Part shown: positions 55,026-63,542 of the stretch, in pieces
Layout of the letters: every line of letters begins with the position of its first letter
How positions within the stretch are numbered: position 1 is the stretch's first letter
NCBI GenBank assembly: GCA_963708245.1
Contig: OY970201.1
Location: 3,968,001 to 4,032,000 of the forward strand
Direction: 5' to 3'
Length of the DNA stretch: 64,000 nt
Source: CAVYXK01 sp963708245
GTDB taxonomy: Bacteria; Pseudomonadota; Alphaproteobacteria; Acetobacterales; Acetobacteraceae
Translations under genes and position numbers: made by a program
Notes under the pieces: model-generated
Databases searched by the model: none
What the model was told of the DNA's origin: nothing
What the model saw: only the letters and a program-made list of their open reading frames with translations

Positions 55026-56444
55026 CTATCGCAAGTACTCACATAGGGGAGGTTTGAGAGCGTCCTCGCGAGTGAATACCTCCTCAAGCGCGGCACCCAT
55101 TGATAGGGTCCGAATATCGCAGCCGTACGGTCCGACGACCTGAATTCCAAATGGCAGGCCGGTGGAACCGCGGCCGCAAGGTATGCACAATACAGGATGC
55201 GCCAGGAGGCTGATACCATACCCTAACGCAAACCATTGGATGTAGTTACGCATCGGTGTTTCATCGATGCGGTCTGGGTAAGGCCGCTCGGCAGGAAACG
55301 GTGGAACAGCTGCCGCCGGAACGATGAGCGCATCATACTTAGAGAAGAATTCTTGCGCCCGACGCCAGGCGCCTGTTTGGGCCGCAAGAGCATTGGCGAC
55401 GTCGGCCCCCGAGACCCCGCGAGCATAGGCCAGGTTCGTTCGTATGTTGTCGCTCATTCGGTCAATCTGTTCCGGTGTGTAGGCGGAAAAGGCGGCAAGG
55501 AATTGAACGGAACGGAGCGTCTCGAAGGTGAAGTCCGCTTCCTCTAGATCCGGATGATCCCAGGTGGTGCTCCGGACGTAACGCGACAAGACATTCATCT
55601 TGTCCCGGAATGCCGCCCGTTCCGACTGCTGCACGCAAGCGAAACCAAGATCTTCCGAGCACGCCAGCGCCAGCTCGGACGCGACGCCGGTGGGCAGATT
55701 GATCAGGCAACTCCTGCGTATGGTCCGGGCCAGTGGATCCAGGTTCGTCTTGCCAACCATTCCCGCAAGCAGCAGTGCAGTATCCTTGACGTTGCGGGCC
55801 ATTGGCCCTTCGACCATGAGGGGGGACCATCCGGTCGGGCTGCGATTGAAGGGAACCACGCCAGGCGTCGGACGAAAACCAACAACTCCGCAAAAGCTTG
55901 CGGGCGTTCGCAGCGATCCACCCAGGTCGGAGCCGGTTGCCAACGGCAGCAACCCAGCCGCTAACGCCGCTGCAGACCCCCCGGATGAGCCGGCGACGCT
56001 CAGACGGCTATCGAAAGGGTTCACCGTCGTCCCGAAGACGCGATTGAAAGTGTTAGCTCCGGCCCCAAATTCTGGCGTGTTCGTCTTTGCGGCGATAATC
56101 CCACCGTTAGCTCGGATGTTTGCGACAGCCGGATCATCGGCTGGTGGCACAAAGTCTTTATAGAGTTCGGATCCGAAGGTGGTGCGCAGTCCCGCAGTCA
56201 GTGCAAGGTCCTTTACTCCGATTGGCACTCCGTGAAGTACTCCGGATAGCTTCCCTCTTGCAATCATCGCGTCTACTTCGCGAGCCCGGGCAAGAGCATG
56301 ATCCCAATCAGTTGACACGATTGCATTGATCCTGGGGTTTATCGTCTCGCTACGCATCCGGAAGTGACTAATCACCTCGGTCGCCGACACGTCCCCAGAG
56401 AGGATTTTGGTCCGGAGCTGGTGCACCGTATGGGTATGTAACAT
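55026..56444 (-). CDS. amidase signature-family hydrolase
   Basis: A 472-residue amidase with the Ser-cisSer-Lys triad: Lys in PIGVKDLALTAG, cis-Ser in SVAGSSGGSAAALAAGL and the nucleophile Ser in GSDLGGSLRTPA. Members cleave amides, including gatA-type and catabolic aryl or alkyl amidases. The end (SLLAHPVLCIPCG, GLPFGIQVVGP) is typical. It converges on the aminotransferase (261-bp gap); the cluster context suggests an amide or peptide-like growth substrate. Intact, no signal peptide. Confidence 0.88.
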   Translation of the reverse strand: MLHTHTVHQLRTKILSGDVSATEVISHFRMRSETINPRINAIVSTDWDHALARAREVDAMIARGKLSGVLHGVPIGVKDLALTAGLRTTFGSELYKDFVPPADDPAVANIRANGGIIAAKTNTPEFGAGANTFNRVFGTTVNPFDSRLSVAGSSGGSAAALAAGLLPLATGSDLGGSLRTPASFCGVVGFRPTPGVVPFNRSPTGWSPLMVEGPMARNVKDTALLLAGMVGKTNLDPLARTIRRSCLINLPTGVASELALACSEDLGFACVQQSERAAFRDKMNVLSRYVRSTTWDHPDLEEADFTFETLRSVQFLAAFSAYTPEQIDRMSDNIRTNLAYARGVSGADVANALAAQTGAWRRAQEFFSKYDALIVPAAAVPPFPAERPYPDRIDETPMRNYIQWFALGYGISLLAHPVLCIPCGRGSTGLPFGIQVVGPYGCDIRTLSMGAALEEVFTREDALKPPLCEYLR

Positions 56445-56761
56445 CTGCCCCCCTCAAGGTCCCAATCCTGCCAACAACGGGGCAGCTGGGGTGTGTAGTA
56501 AGCCATACAGGGGATCTTTAAGCCATCTTGAGACTCGGCGACATAGGGGTCACGGCGCGATGTTCCAGGATGGCTCAAGGTTCAGCAGCGGGTTGACCGT
56601 CCGGAATATCCGGCGGAGCGCCTCGGCGGGCAGGAAGCTGGCATAGCGATCGCATATGGCCGGGGAACATAGTGTCGTCCGTGCCTGCCGCCTAGAATGG
56701 CGCTAAGCTACCGCCGCGGGCTGGCCGAGGGCAGGCGTTCGGTGTCGAGAGGGGAGATGCC
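56445..56761. other. 317-bp region without a gene
   Basis: Open frames here are short and lack protein character. The end carries the cupin ribosome site (GAGGGGAGATGCC before ATG 56762). No repeat or tRNA is seen. Confidence 0.6.
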
Positions 56762-57052
56762 ATGAATAGAACCGAGTTCGAAGCTGACCTGCTGCGAGAG
56801 GGCTACGAGGTCCGCGAAGGCGGCATCGAGCCGAATGTGCACCGTCCGGCGCACGCCCATGGCTTCGATGCGCGCCTGTTTGTGTTGGAAGGGTCGGTCA
56901 CGCTGGTCTTTGGCGGTGAGCGCTGTCACTACGGGCCAGGTGACTCCTGTAACGTCCCTGCCGGGACCATGCACGAGGAGCATACCGAAGCTGACGGCGT
57001 CCGATTTGTGTCGGGCCGGCGTTCGGCGGCGAACCCGCCCTCCGCCGCATAG
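56762..57052 (+). CDS. small cupin-domain protein
   Basis: A 96-residue single cupin: motif 1 HRPAHAHGFDARLFVLEG (His, His and Glu-like metal ligands; Asp/Arg in between) and motif 2 GDSCNVPAGTMHEEHTE (His). Small cupins of this type bind a metal and may act as sensors or isomerases. ATG 56762 follows GAGGGGAG. Neighbours are an amidase and an HD protein; no operon partner is obvious. Function unknown. Confidence 0.75.
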   Translation: MNRTEFEADLLREGYEVREGGIEPNVHRPAHAHGFDARLFVLEGSVTLVFGGERCHYGPGDSCNVPAGTMHEEHTEADGVRFVSGRRSAANPPSAA

Positions 57053-57211
57053 GTTCGAACTCCCACGCGGCAGTCACCATGCTGGCCGACAAGCCCAACA
57101 GGCATACGCTGCCGGCGATAGTTGGCGCCAGACTGGGGTCAATTTTCCATGCCTCGGTCATGGGGATGAGCAGATGTGAGCTCCAGGCCCACTCGATCAG
57201 AGGAGCAATCT

Positions 57212-58117
57212 ATGGTGAATGCGACGACGCTTTTGGCGGATGAATTGGGTCAGCGGTTGTCCAGCGTTTTCTTGCGGAGCTTTGGCAGCGGAGACCAACG
57301 GATCGCTGCCCTTCTCGACGAAGGGGCGCGACTTGTCATCGAACAACTCGCCACCAGCGATGCTCTTTATCATGACGCGGAACACACGGCATTAGTGACG
57401 CTGGTAGCCCAGGATATTTTGCGTGGGCTTCGACTTACTCGGAATATAAGCCCAGACGACTGGCTGCATTTCATCATTGCGGCCCTTACGCACGATGTTG
57501 GCTACTTGCGTGGAGTCTGTGCTCGGGACAACGCCGAGCAGCAGGTTATCGACGCCGCGGGAAATTGCGTATGTCTGCCCCGAGGCGCTTCCGACGCGTA
57601 TCTGGCCCCCTATCACGTCTTTCGCTCACAGGTCGTAGTACTGGAGCGCTTCAGATCTCATCCTCTCATCGATGGCGAGCGAATTGCGCGAGCGATCGAG
57701 CTGACTCGCTTTCCCGTACCCAACGATGGGGACTACGCGGAAACCGACACGGAGGCCGGCTTGCTGCGCGCTGCCGACCTTATTGGACAACTCGGAGATC
57801 CGCTGTATCCGCGCAAGCTCAATGCACTCTTCCATGAGTTCGCTGAGATCGGGGTAAATGAGAAGCTGGGTTATGCTAATCCCGCCGACGTGGCCGAGCG
57901 ATACCCCCGGTTCTTTTGGAGTAAGGTGGAACCCTACATAGACGACGCCATACACCATCTCGAACTGACAATGGAAGGACGGCAGTGGGTAGCGCAGCTC
58001 TACAGCAACGTATTTGCGATCCAACATCAGCGGCAGCACATGGGTCCGCAACTGCGAGCCAGTACGATGCCGCATGAACTGACCTCGCGGCCGCATGGAA
58101 CTGAAACTGGGTGCTAA
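57212..58117 (+). CDS. HD-domain metal-dependent phosphohydrolase-like protein
   Basis: A 301-residue HD-domain protein: YHDAEHTALVTLVAQDIL (first His region) and AALTHDVGYLRGV (HD doublet), a later ELTRFPVPNDGDY and LRAADLIGQLGDP (Asp). It resembles proteins annotated as HD hydrolases and phosphodiesterases. ATG 57212 follows AGAGGAGC; upstream frame to 57176 is less likely. Cytoplasmic. The substrate is unknown; nucleotide or cyclic dinucleotide is possible. Intact. Confidence 0.8.
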   Translation: MVNATTLLADELGQRLSSVFLRSFGSGDQRIAALLDEGARLVIEQLATSDALYHDAEHTALVTLVAQDILRGLRLTRNISPDDWLHFIIAALTHDVGYLRGVCARDNAEQQVIDAAGNCVCLPRGASDAYLAPYHVFRSQVVVLERFRSHPLIDGERIARAIELTRFPVPNDGDYAETDTEAGLLRAADLIGQLGDPLYPRKLNALFHEFAEIGVNEKLGYANPADVAERYPRFFWSKVEPYIDDAIHHLELTMEGRQWVAQLYSNVFAIQHQRQHMGPQLRASTMPHELTSRPHGTETGC

Positions 58118-58663
58118 ACTGAGTAACGATGGGCTTGATCGAGCTGAATCGCTATGTCCAAGTGCTGCGGGTGACACTTTATCTTTTCGATTTCGCGTTA
58201 AGTCAGGCAGCTTCGTTACCGCCACGGCAACCATATAACCCGCTGCGGGCCGTGGATCGCCGTTCAGAACTCGAATCGCACAAACGGAACATGCGGCAAA
58301 CCCTGTTATTTTCGGAATGGCAACGGATGGCCGCACGCGAAGGCGTCTTCGCCATCATCCGCAGGGGGATGTGCACCGAGCGCCCGCAGGCGCACTGCGC
58401 ATCCAAGCAATAGCGGCGCAGGCTGCGCACCAAGCAGGCGAGTATGACGACGCGATCTCCGGGCGGCTAGTCGGGCTTGGCCGGCAGCGAAGCGGAAGAA
58501 CAAGCAGAGAACAAAGGCACGGGCTGCGGGTGCGCCGGAGCGTCCGCCCGAGTCCCGCCGCCAGCGTCAAGGTTGCGATCGCCCGGCTTTCGCACCGAGG
58601 CAGCCAGCTTGAGCGGCCTGGAAGGCGCGTGCACTGCACCTCGAAAGCCTGTAGCCTCGCGGG
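58118..58663. other. 546-bp stretch with a decayed protein fragment
   Basis: The plus frame 58129-58413 includes SHKRNMRQTLLFSEWQRMAA, protein-like for about 50 residues, but the rest degenerates and the next frames are short and Arg-rich. No intact gene is supported. Confidence 0.3.
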
Positions 58664-58999
58664 ATGGACGGTCACTCTCACCTTGTCGCTGCGCTGCCGC
58701 AGCCGGAGCATCTCGATTGGTTCGCGTCTGGTGTTCGGCCCGCTGCCCTTGAACGTCTAGGCTTCCGCTATGCCCCGGGAGGCGTCCATCTTTCCAAGAC
58801 CATGATGCTGGCCGAACTTCGCGCGGTCATGGATGGGGTTGCCACACCACAGCCGGCCGAGATCGAACATGCTGTGATAACTGACAACATCCTGGCCAAA
58901 GCGACAGGAACAGCCAGACGGCTTGCACTCTTACGTCTGATCACTCTCTACGGCCTCACGAAGGCATTTCCCGTGCAAGCGGTCGCGCTGCGCCTTTGA
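58664..58999 (+). pseudogene. BrxA (DUF1819)-like N-terminal fragment, BREX remnant
   Basis: A 111-residue frame containing RYAPGGVHLSKTMMLAELRA, VITDNILAKATGTARRLALLRLITLYGL, resembling the DUF1819/BrxA family of BREX phage-defence systems. BrxA is about 200 residues; here a stop follows at 58999 and a plausible continuation (DIQADENFAILSLVH) lies in the next frame. No brxB, brxC, pglX or pglZ gene is in the window, so this would be an orphan remnant. The family match is from memory and should be checked. Confidence 0.5.
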
Positions 59000-59105
59000 C
59001 ATTCAAGCCGACGAAAACTTCGCTATCCTGTCCCTCGTTCACTCGCGCAGTGGGAGGCGAGCCGCCTCATTCAAGGACGGACCTACGGTCTTACTTGGAA
59101 ACCTC

Positions 59106-60698
59106 TCAATGGCCATGCAGTCTTTCGGTCTGCTGATAGGCATCCGCGAACAGCACGGAGATCAGCCGGATAATCTGCGGGTTCCAGATGTCGTCATGAT
59201 CTTTCATGATCGCCGAGTCCACGGCGACCGACCATAGGGGCATATAGCTTGGAAGCCCCGACGTCCCTGGCTGCCACGAAAGCCGCAACCCTGGTCTCGA
59301 GGTTTGTGTTGAATTCGCGCTCGTATCCGCCTGAACTCCGGCGCGGAACGGGCAAAAACTGCTGGCGTCGTTCCGGCACTCGTCGTTCGCCGCGCCGTCC
59401 GCAGCGGGCGTCAGTGTCAGCGAATGGGTTCGGAAATCTGTTACCCAGCCGATCGCGTTGTTCTTTTCCGTCACTTCCGCAGGGGACAGGGTCTGTTCAA
59501 ACGGCGTGGTGATCGCCCGAAATATCGGGAAGAAAGTTCCGGTCGCTGTGTCTCCCATGCTTTGCAGGGTGACGATCGAGGGAATTTGCACTTCATCAGC
59601 TTGCAGTCCCGTGGTATCCGAACATGTTCCAGGCAACTCCGCACCGAAATAGGGCCCGACGAGGCTAACACGGCTGATCGCGTTGTTGAACAGTCCACGA
59701 TAGTGCGCACCCTCAAAGGCGGGGTTCAGCAGAATAGTCATGTCACCGAAGCCGAATACCCGATAGCACGGCCGCACATTCAATCCCGATTCAAGTCGTG
59801 GAGCGAGCGCACGAAAATTGATCAACGCCCCGAAGCTGTGTCCGATCGAGAGCAGGTGGACCCTGTCACAGCCTGCTCCGCTCAGGCTCTGGTTGGGCCG
59901 GGTGCCGTGGCAACTGTTGTCGATGTAAATCTCGTTCAGGAAAGCTAGCAGCTCTTGGACGGAGCCTGTTGATATGGTTTCGGCCGTCACCTTTCTGTCC
60001 CACACGTTTAAGGCATTCTTGCTGGCCGAATAGAAGGGAAGCGCCGGCGTCAGGAGTGAGTCTCCCCGCCAGGCGATTTCGATTCCCACGACTCGATGCG
60101 GGATTTTTTGGCGCTCCGATGCGTTACCCCGGGTCGCCAGTCGCTTCTGATAGTTCGTCTCGGCAGCCACTATATCCTGAAGTATGGCCTTGAACTCGAT
60201 CGAATAATCGTTGTCCGCGCGCGCGTTACCGTGCCAACCGTGGGTAAAAATCACGATGTTGATACCTTCGTCCTTGTCGGCTTGCAGCGCGGTCTGGATC
60301 GATTGCTCAATCAGATGGAGCTGGGACTGACCATAGGATGTGCCTTTGGCGACGTCGGTAGCCTGTCCTGCGTCATCGAATTCCGCGTAATACAGATCGT
60401 AATGCGCCTGGCCATGATGCTCGTAGGCGGTCTGCCAGCATGGCATCATCTCCGGGGAAGTGTGTTCGATGGTGTCTTGCATCGATGTCAGGAATGCGTC
60501 GCGCTCCTCGTCGGTCGTCTGAAAGTTCGTAGATATTCGTTTGATGCGCTCGTCGGTGTCTGTGTAAATGTTCTGGCAGTTGTTTTCGAAACCGGCGGAT
60601 ACGAAATCACTCGTGGCGGAGCGGTAAGGCCCACTACCGGCACAGCTCGCAAGGGCCATGGCGATGCCGAAGAATGCAGCCGGACGCACAAGGGGCAT
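59106..60698 (-). CDS. alpha/beta-hydrolase-like lipoprotein
   Basis: A roughly 530-residue lipoprotein. ATG 60698 is preferred (MPLVRPAAFFGIAMALASCAG gives a LASC lipobox); a start at 60728 is also open. The fold shows a VIFTHGWHG oxyanion-hole motif and the serine nucleophile in LLSIGHSFGALINF, as in alpha/beta-hydrolases. Multiple cysteines (near 35, 80, 250, 285) suggest disulfides in the periplasm. The closest functional guess is a secreted esterase or lipase; substrate unknown. It follows, on the same strand, a short frameshifted gene at 60732. Confidence 0.7.
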   Translation of the reverse strand: MPLVRPAAFFGIAMALASCAGSGPYRSATSDFVSAGFENNCQNIYTDTDERIKRISTNFQTTDEERDAFLTSMQDTIEHTSPEMMPCWQTAYEHHGQAHYDLYYAEFDDAGQATDVAKGTSYGQSQLHLIEQSIQTALQADKDEGINIVIFTHGWHGNARADNDYSIEFKAILQDIVAAETNYQKRLATRGNASERQKIPHRVVGIEIAWRGDSLLTPALPFYSASKNALNVWDRKVTAETISTGSVQELLAFLNEIYIDNSCHGTRPNQSLSGAGCDRVHLLSIGHSFGALINFRALAPRLESGLNVRPCYRVFGFGDMTILLNPAFEGAHYRGLFNNAISRVSLVGPYFGAELPGTCSDTTGLQADEVQIPSIVTLQSMGDTATGTFFPIFRAITTPFEQTLSPAEVTEKNNAIGWVTDFRTHSLTLTPAADGAANDECRNDASSFCPFRAGVQADTSANSTQTSRPGLRLSWQPGTSGLPSYMPLWSVAVDSAIMKDHDDIWNPQIIRLISVLFADAYQQTERLHGH

Positions 60699-60731
60699 AG
60701 GCTTTGTCCCGAAACTGGAGGAGAACATTGC

Positions 60732-61054
60732 CTAAAATGAATTTTCTAGAGCAACATCAGAGGGATCTACCGGCATAAATTTTTTAGCTTTCATCCTGGT
60801 GTTCCGGGCTTGACCGCTTTTGCTGGCGGCATCGTAGTGACCATCAAACAAAATTGCAACGGTTCCGCCGAATCTCGGTATGGCCGTGTGTTCGAGGATG
60901 TCATCTCCGACCGAAACCGCGATGTCTCGCGGCAGCGTGGAAAGCCAGTAATGGTCCGGCCCGCTCGCGCCCTCCGGCCATTGTCTTTCCCGGTCGTGAT
61001 GAGGTCGGCAGCGCGCTCCAGCGCCTGGAATTCATCCACGGAGATCCTCGACAC
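60732..61054 (-). pseudogene. short gene upstream of the hydrolase, one-base frameshift
   Basis: From ATG 61054 the frame reads SRISVDEFQALERAADLITT; at about 60990 one base is missing in AATGGCC, after which PEGASGPDHYWLSTLPRDI and AVSVGDDILEHTAIPRFGGT continue in another frame and end at TAG 60732. The restored protein would be about 107 residues with normal protein character; I do not recognise it. It is followed at once by the hydrolase gene, so they may form an operon. Confidence 0.5.
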
Positions 61055-61518
61055 CTCTACAGGCCGATAGGCTGCGCCAAATCGGAGTCGTTATTGCGGG
61101 CATCGCCGCCGGCATTCCCCCAATTCGTGGGTCGGCCTTGGCTTGGCATCGTCGCACAGACACCCGACTTGCGGCTGTGCTGACCGACAGGCCCGCATCG
61201 TCATCGCCCGGCCGCCGCGCCGGATCAGGCGCAAGCCCAAGGGCGCCGCCGTGCCGGCGCGCATCGTGGTCTATCACGGCAAGGTCGAGGACGTGTTCGG
61301 AAGACGAGCACCGCCAGGCCAGAGAAGCCCAAACCCTCTCGGGTCCTGGCGGAAAGCAATGTCTGAACCGGAAGGTCGCGCACGAAACCGTTGCTCGACT
61401 TCCTACTGAACAGATAGGATAAAAACGCAGCCGCGAAAGCGATCACCCAAAGCAACTCCCCAACGATCCTTCGCGCGCCACCGATGAAAGATGGGTTGTT
61501 ATTGTGCGAGGAAACACG
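61055..61518. other. 464-bp region without a supported gene
   Basis: Frames here are short and basic. One plus-strand stretch (IARPPRRIRRKPKGAAVPAR) may be a fragment of a basic protein, but nothing can be defined. Nothing else is seen. Confidence 0.5.
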
Positions 61519-61785
61519 ATGGCCCTGACACTGCCTTGGTTGCGAACGGTCAACACTAGATCACGACAGGAGGTCACCGATAGTGTCCAATTGCGGGATT
61601 CAGAACCAATCGAAGTGGATGGCGTCTTCGTCGGGGTCGCCGTGACCCATCAACTGGGTGTCCGGTTTATTGCGGCCAATGACCTGGTAGGCGATATGGA
61701 CCAAAGCGTCTGGCCCACACTGGAGTACGCACATCAGGCGGCACGCCACCTGTTCGGGTCAAAATCCCTCGCAAACTCGCTCTGA
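61519..61785 (+). CDS. small protein of unknown function
   Basis: An 88-residue protein (ATG 61519; an upstream in-frame ATG exists at 61504). The stretch EVDGVFVGVAVTHQLGVRFI, DMDQSVWPTLEYAHQAARHLF resembles small uncharacterised alphaproteobacterial proteins. No signal peptide or cysteine. Just downstream an ABC permease fragment begins. Confidence 0.5.
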   Translation: MALTLPWLRTVNTRSRQEVTDSVQLRDSEPIEVDGVFVGVAVTHQLGVRFIAANDLVGDMDQSVWPTLEYAHQAARHLFGSKSLANSL

Positions 61786-61805
61786 ACCGGCGACCGGCAA
61801 TTCTC

Positions 61806-61967
61806 GAAGGCTTCGCCCGTGGGGCCGCCTGCGGCTTTGCGCTTGGTCTGTCGATGGGGCTGTCGTCAGGCGCCGAAGCATTCATCTGGCCACTGTCCAC
61901 GGCGGTTTCGCAAGTCCCGGCGCTGGGCTGGATCGCGCTGCTGAAAGTGGTTGTCGATGTGCTATAG
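61806..61967 (+). pseudogene. ABC permease fragment (NitT/TauT type)
   Basis: A 53-codon piece reading EGFARGAACGFALGLSMGLSS, EAFIWPLSTAVSQVPALGWIALL matches the central helices of NitT/TauT-type permeases (the conserved P-x-x-A-W-I-x-L block). It has no start codon and runs into unrelated DNA at the end. It is independent of the fusion at 16271. Part of the decaying mosaic. Confidence 0.55.
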
Positions 61968-62123
61968 GTGGACAGGAAACGTTGGGCATGGCGCGGTCTC
62001 CGCCAGTTTTGGGCACAGTCCTGGATCGTCCTCCGCCCCCAAATCGTTGGATCGCGGCAATCCAAAGTGCAAGACGAAGAAACCTATTTTGATAGCTAGC
62101 TCTCACCAGACTGGCATGAGAGG

Positions 62124-62722
62124 TTACGGCTTGGGTAGGGCTGATTGGCAACATTCAGTGCGACGGATGAACGCATCGAACTCCACCTGCGCCCATGTCC
62201 GAGGCAGCGCAGGATCGTGTCCGACCTCGAGGCGTGTTCCCCGGTGAGTGGAGATCGATACCGACCGTCTCGTGACGGCACTCGCCACTTCGACCGTGCC
62301 AGCCAGCACCCCGACCTGGGCCGAGCCGTTCTGCGCCGCGATGAACCAATCCGCAGAGCCCGAACGTACTGACGCGGTACCGGCCGCGGTTGACACCTCG
62401 AACGTCGAGGGACCGGCAACGGGAGTCACAAGGAGTCGTAGCAGTCCCTGCGACAGCGAGAGCTGCGCGTGTCGGACGGCGCCGCGAACGTTGTAACTTG
62501 CCACGGTCATGCTGCTACCGGGCGCAACCAAAATAACCGACCGATCGGCCATTCGCAGCTTTATGTTGCCACCTGACGGCACGTTGACCGTGTCGCGGAC
62601 ATGCACCCCGTCGCCGGGCTTTAGCGGAAGATTGTGAGCGGTGCATGGGCCGCTCACTGCGAGCACGGTGCCCGCCAGTGTTTCCCCGGATGCCGTGCCT
62701 CCCGACAGCATCAGGCCAAGTA
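62124..62722 (-). pseudogene. FecR-domain protein gene with its 5' end cut by an IS21 end
   Basis: The minus strand reads AGTVLAVSGPCTAHNLPLKPG, NVPSGGNIKLRMADRSVILV, GSSMTVASYN and AGTASVRSGSADWFI, a FecR-type domain as found in anti-sigma regulators and pilus or iron-uptake accessory proteins. The signal-peptide region (ILGLMLSGGTASG) is cut at 62723 by an IS21 terminal. Frame continues into the IS as a chimera to 62879. A fused start is possible but the gene is probably non-functional. Confidence 0.6.
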
Positions 62723-63013
62723 TGTCAATCGGCGTCGAACATTGACCCTCGATCGGCGTCCAAAATTGACCCCTCAGATATCGGCTTGTGCCGGTAGTGC
62801 AAAGGGGGGACCCGCGCGCCGCGGAGTGCCCCACGAGGAGGCTGACGCAGCGGCGCGCGGGGGGTTCCTGTGGACCCACCGGTGCAAGCCCGGGTGGTAG
62901 AGGCGGTGGGCGTCAGGCGCGGTTCTTGAAGCGCCAGCTGTCGTTGCCTGTCTCGACGATATCGCAGTGGTGAGTGAGGCGGTCGAGTAGTGCAGTGGTC
63001 ATCTTTGGATCGC
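62723..63013 (-). mobile_element. IS21-family element, terminal fragment with the istB 3' end
   Basis: Starting TGTCAATCGGCGTCGAACATTGACCC at 62723, with internal repeats of TCGGCGTCNAANATTGACCC, as is typical of IS21 ends. The minus strand from about 63013 to 62913 encodes the IstB C-terminus (KMTTALLDRLTHHCDIVETG, NDSWRFKNRA, stop). The rest of istB, all of istA and the other end are absent, so it is a truncated copy bordered by a recombinase-element remnant at about 63014. Confidence 0.8.
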
Positions 63014-63535
63014 CGACCATGTCGAGATGCCACAACGCTCGACAGGCGAGTCGCTCAGGTCAGGGTCACCGACCCGCATCATCCTCTGTATGGCAAGCGT
63101 TTTCCGGTCAGCGATCGACTGTCAGGGCGCGGGCCGGGGCTAATCGTTGTCCGGCTGCCTGACGGCCGAGAGCGCTCTATATCACGATTCGCTACAGATC
63201 TCGCAGCAACGGCCCATGAGCAGCTGGCCGTATCGAGTCGCCAAGCACACATTTCAGTGCACACGCTTCTGCCTTTGGCGAATCACATCCGTGCTGTGCT
63301 CGCTTCGAGACATGCGGAGCTCGAAGCCGGCGGACGACACCCCGAACGGCCATCGGCGAATCCGGAGCCGGATAGAGCCAGGCAAGGCGTTAGCGACAGC
63401 GCCGCGCCTATGGCCGCAACTTTCAATCGAGGAACGGCGGCGGCTGGCCCAGCACCTGGGTCAACTCTTGCAGCGCCTGCGTCCGCTTACCGCCGAGCCA
63501 AAGGAGGGAAACTGTGTCGACGACGACGTCGTTGA
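62990..63535 (+). CDS. accessory protein of the recombinase element, 5' end uncertain
   Basis: The protein-like part (TTLDRRVAQVRVTDPHHPLY, GKRFPVSDRLSGRGPGLIVV, RLPDGRERSISRFATDLA) resembles small proteins that precede large serine recombinases in rhizobial and acetic-acid-bacterial elements. The start at GTG 62990 lies inside the IS21 remnant, so the natural start was probably lost. From about 63320 the frame overlaps another gene (63312-63542), so its true end may be earlier. Confidence 0.5.
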   Translation: MQWSSLDRRPCRDATTLDRRVAQVRVTDPHHPLYGKRFPVSDRLSGRGPGLIVVRLPDGRERSISRFATDLAATAHEQLAVSSRQAHISVHTLLPLANHIRAVLASRHAELEAGGRHPERPSANPEPDRARQGVSDSAAPMAATFNRGTAAAGPAPGSTLAAPASAYRRAKGGKLCRRRRR

Positions 63536-63542
63536 GCGATGA
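63312..63542 (+). CDS. small protein directly before the recombinase
   Basis: A 76-residue frame from ATG 63312 whose C-terminal half has clear protein character (WPQLSIEERRRLAQHLGQLL). It overlaps the start of the recombinase (GTG 63514) and the ribosome site AAGGAGGG lies within it, so the two would be coupled. It is a common partner of this recombinase type, by recollection; no function known. Confidence 0.55.
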   Translation: MRSSKPADDTPNGHRRIRSRIEPGKALATAPRLWPQLSIEERRRLAQHLGQLLQRLRPLTAEPKEGNCVDDDVVER

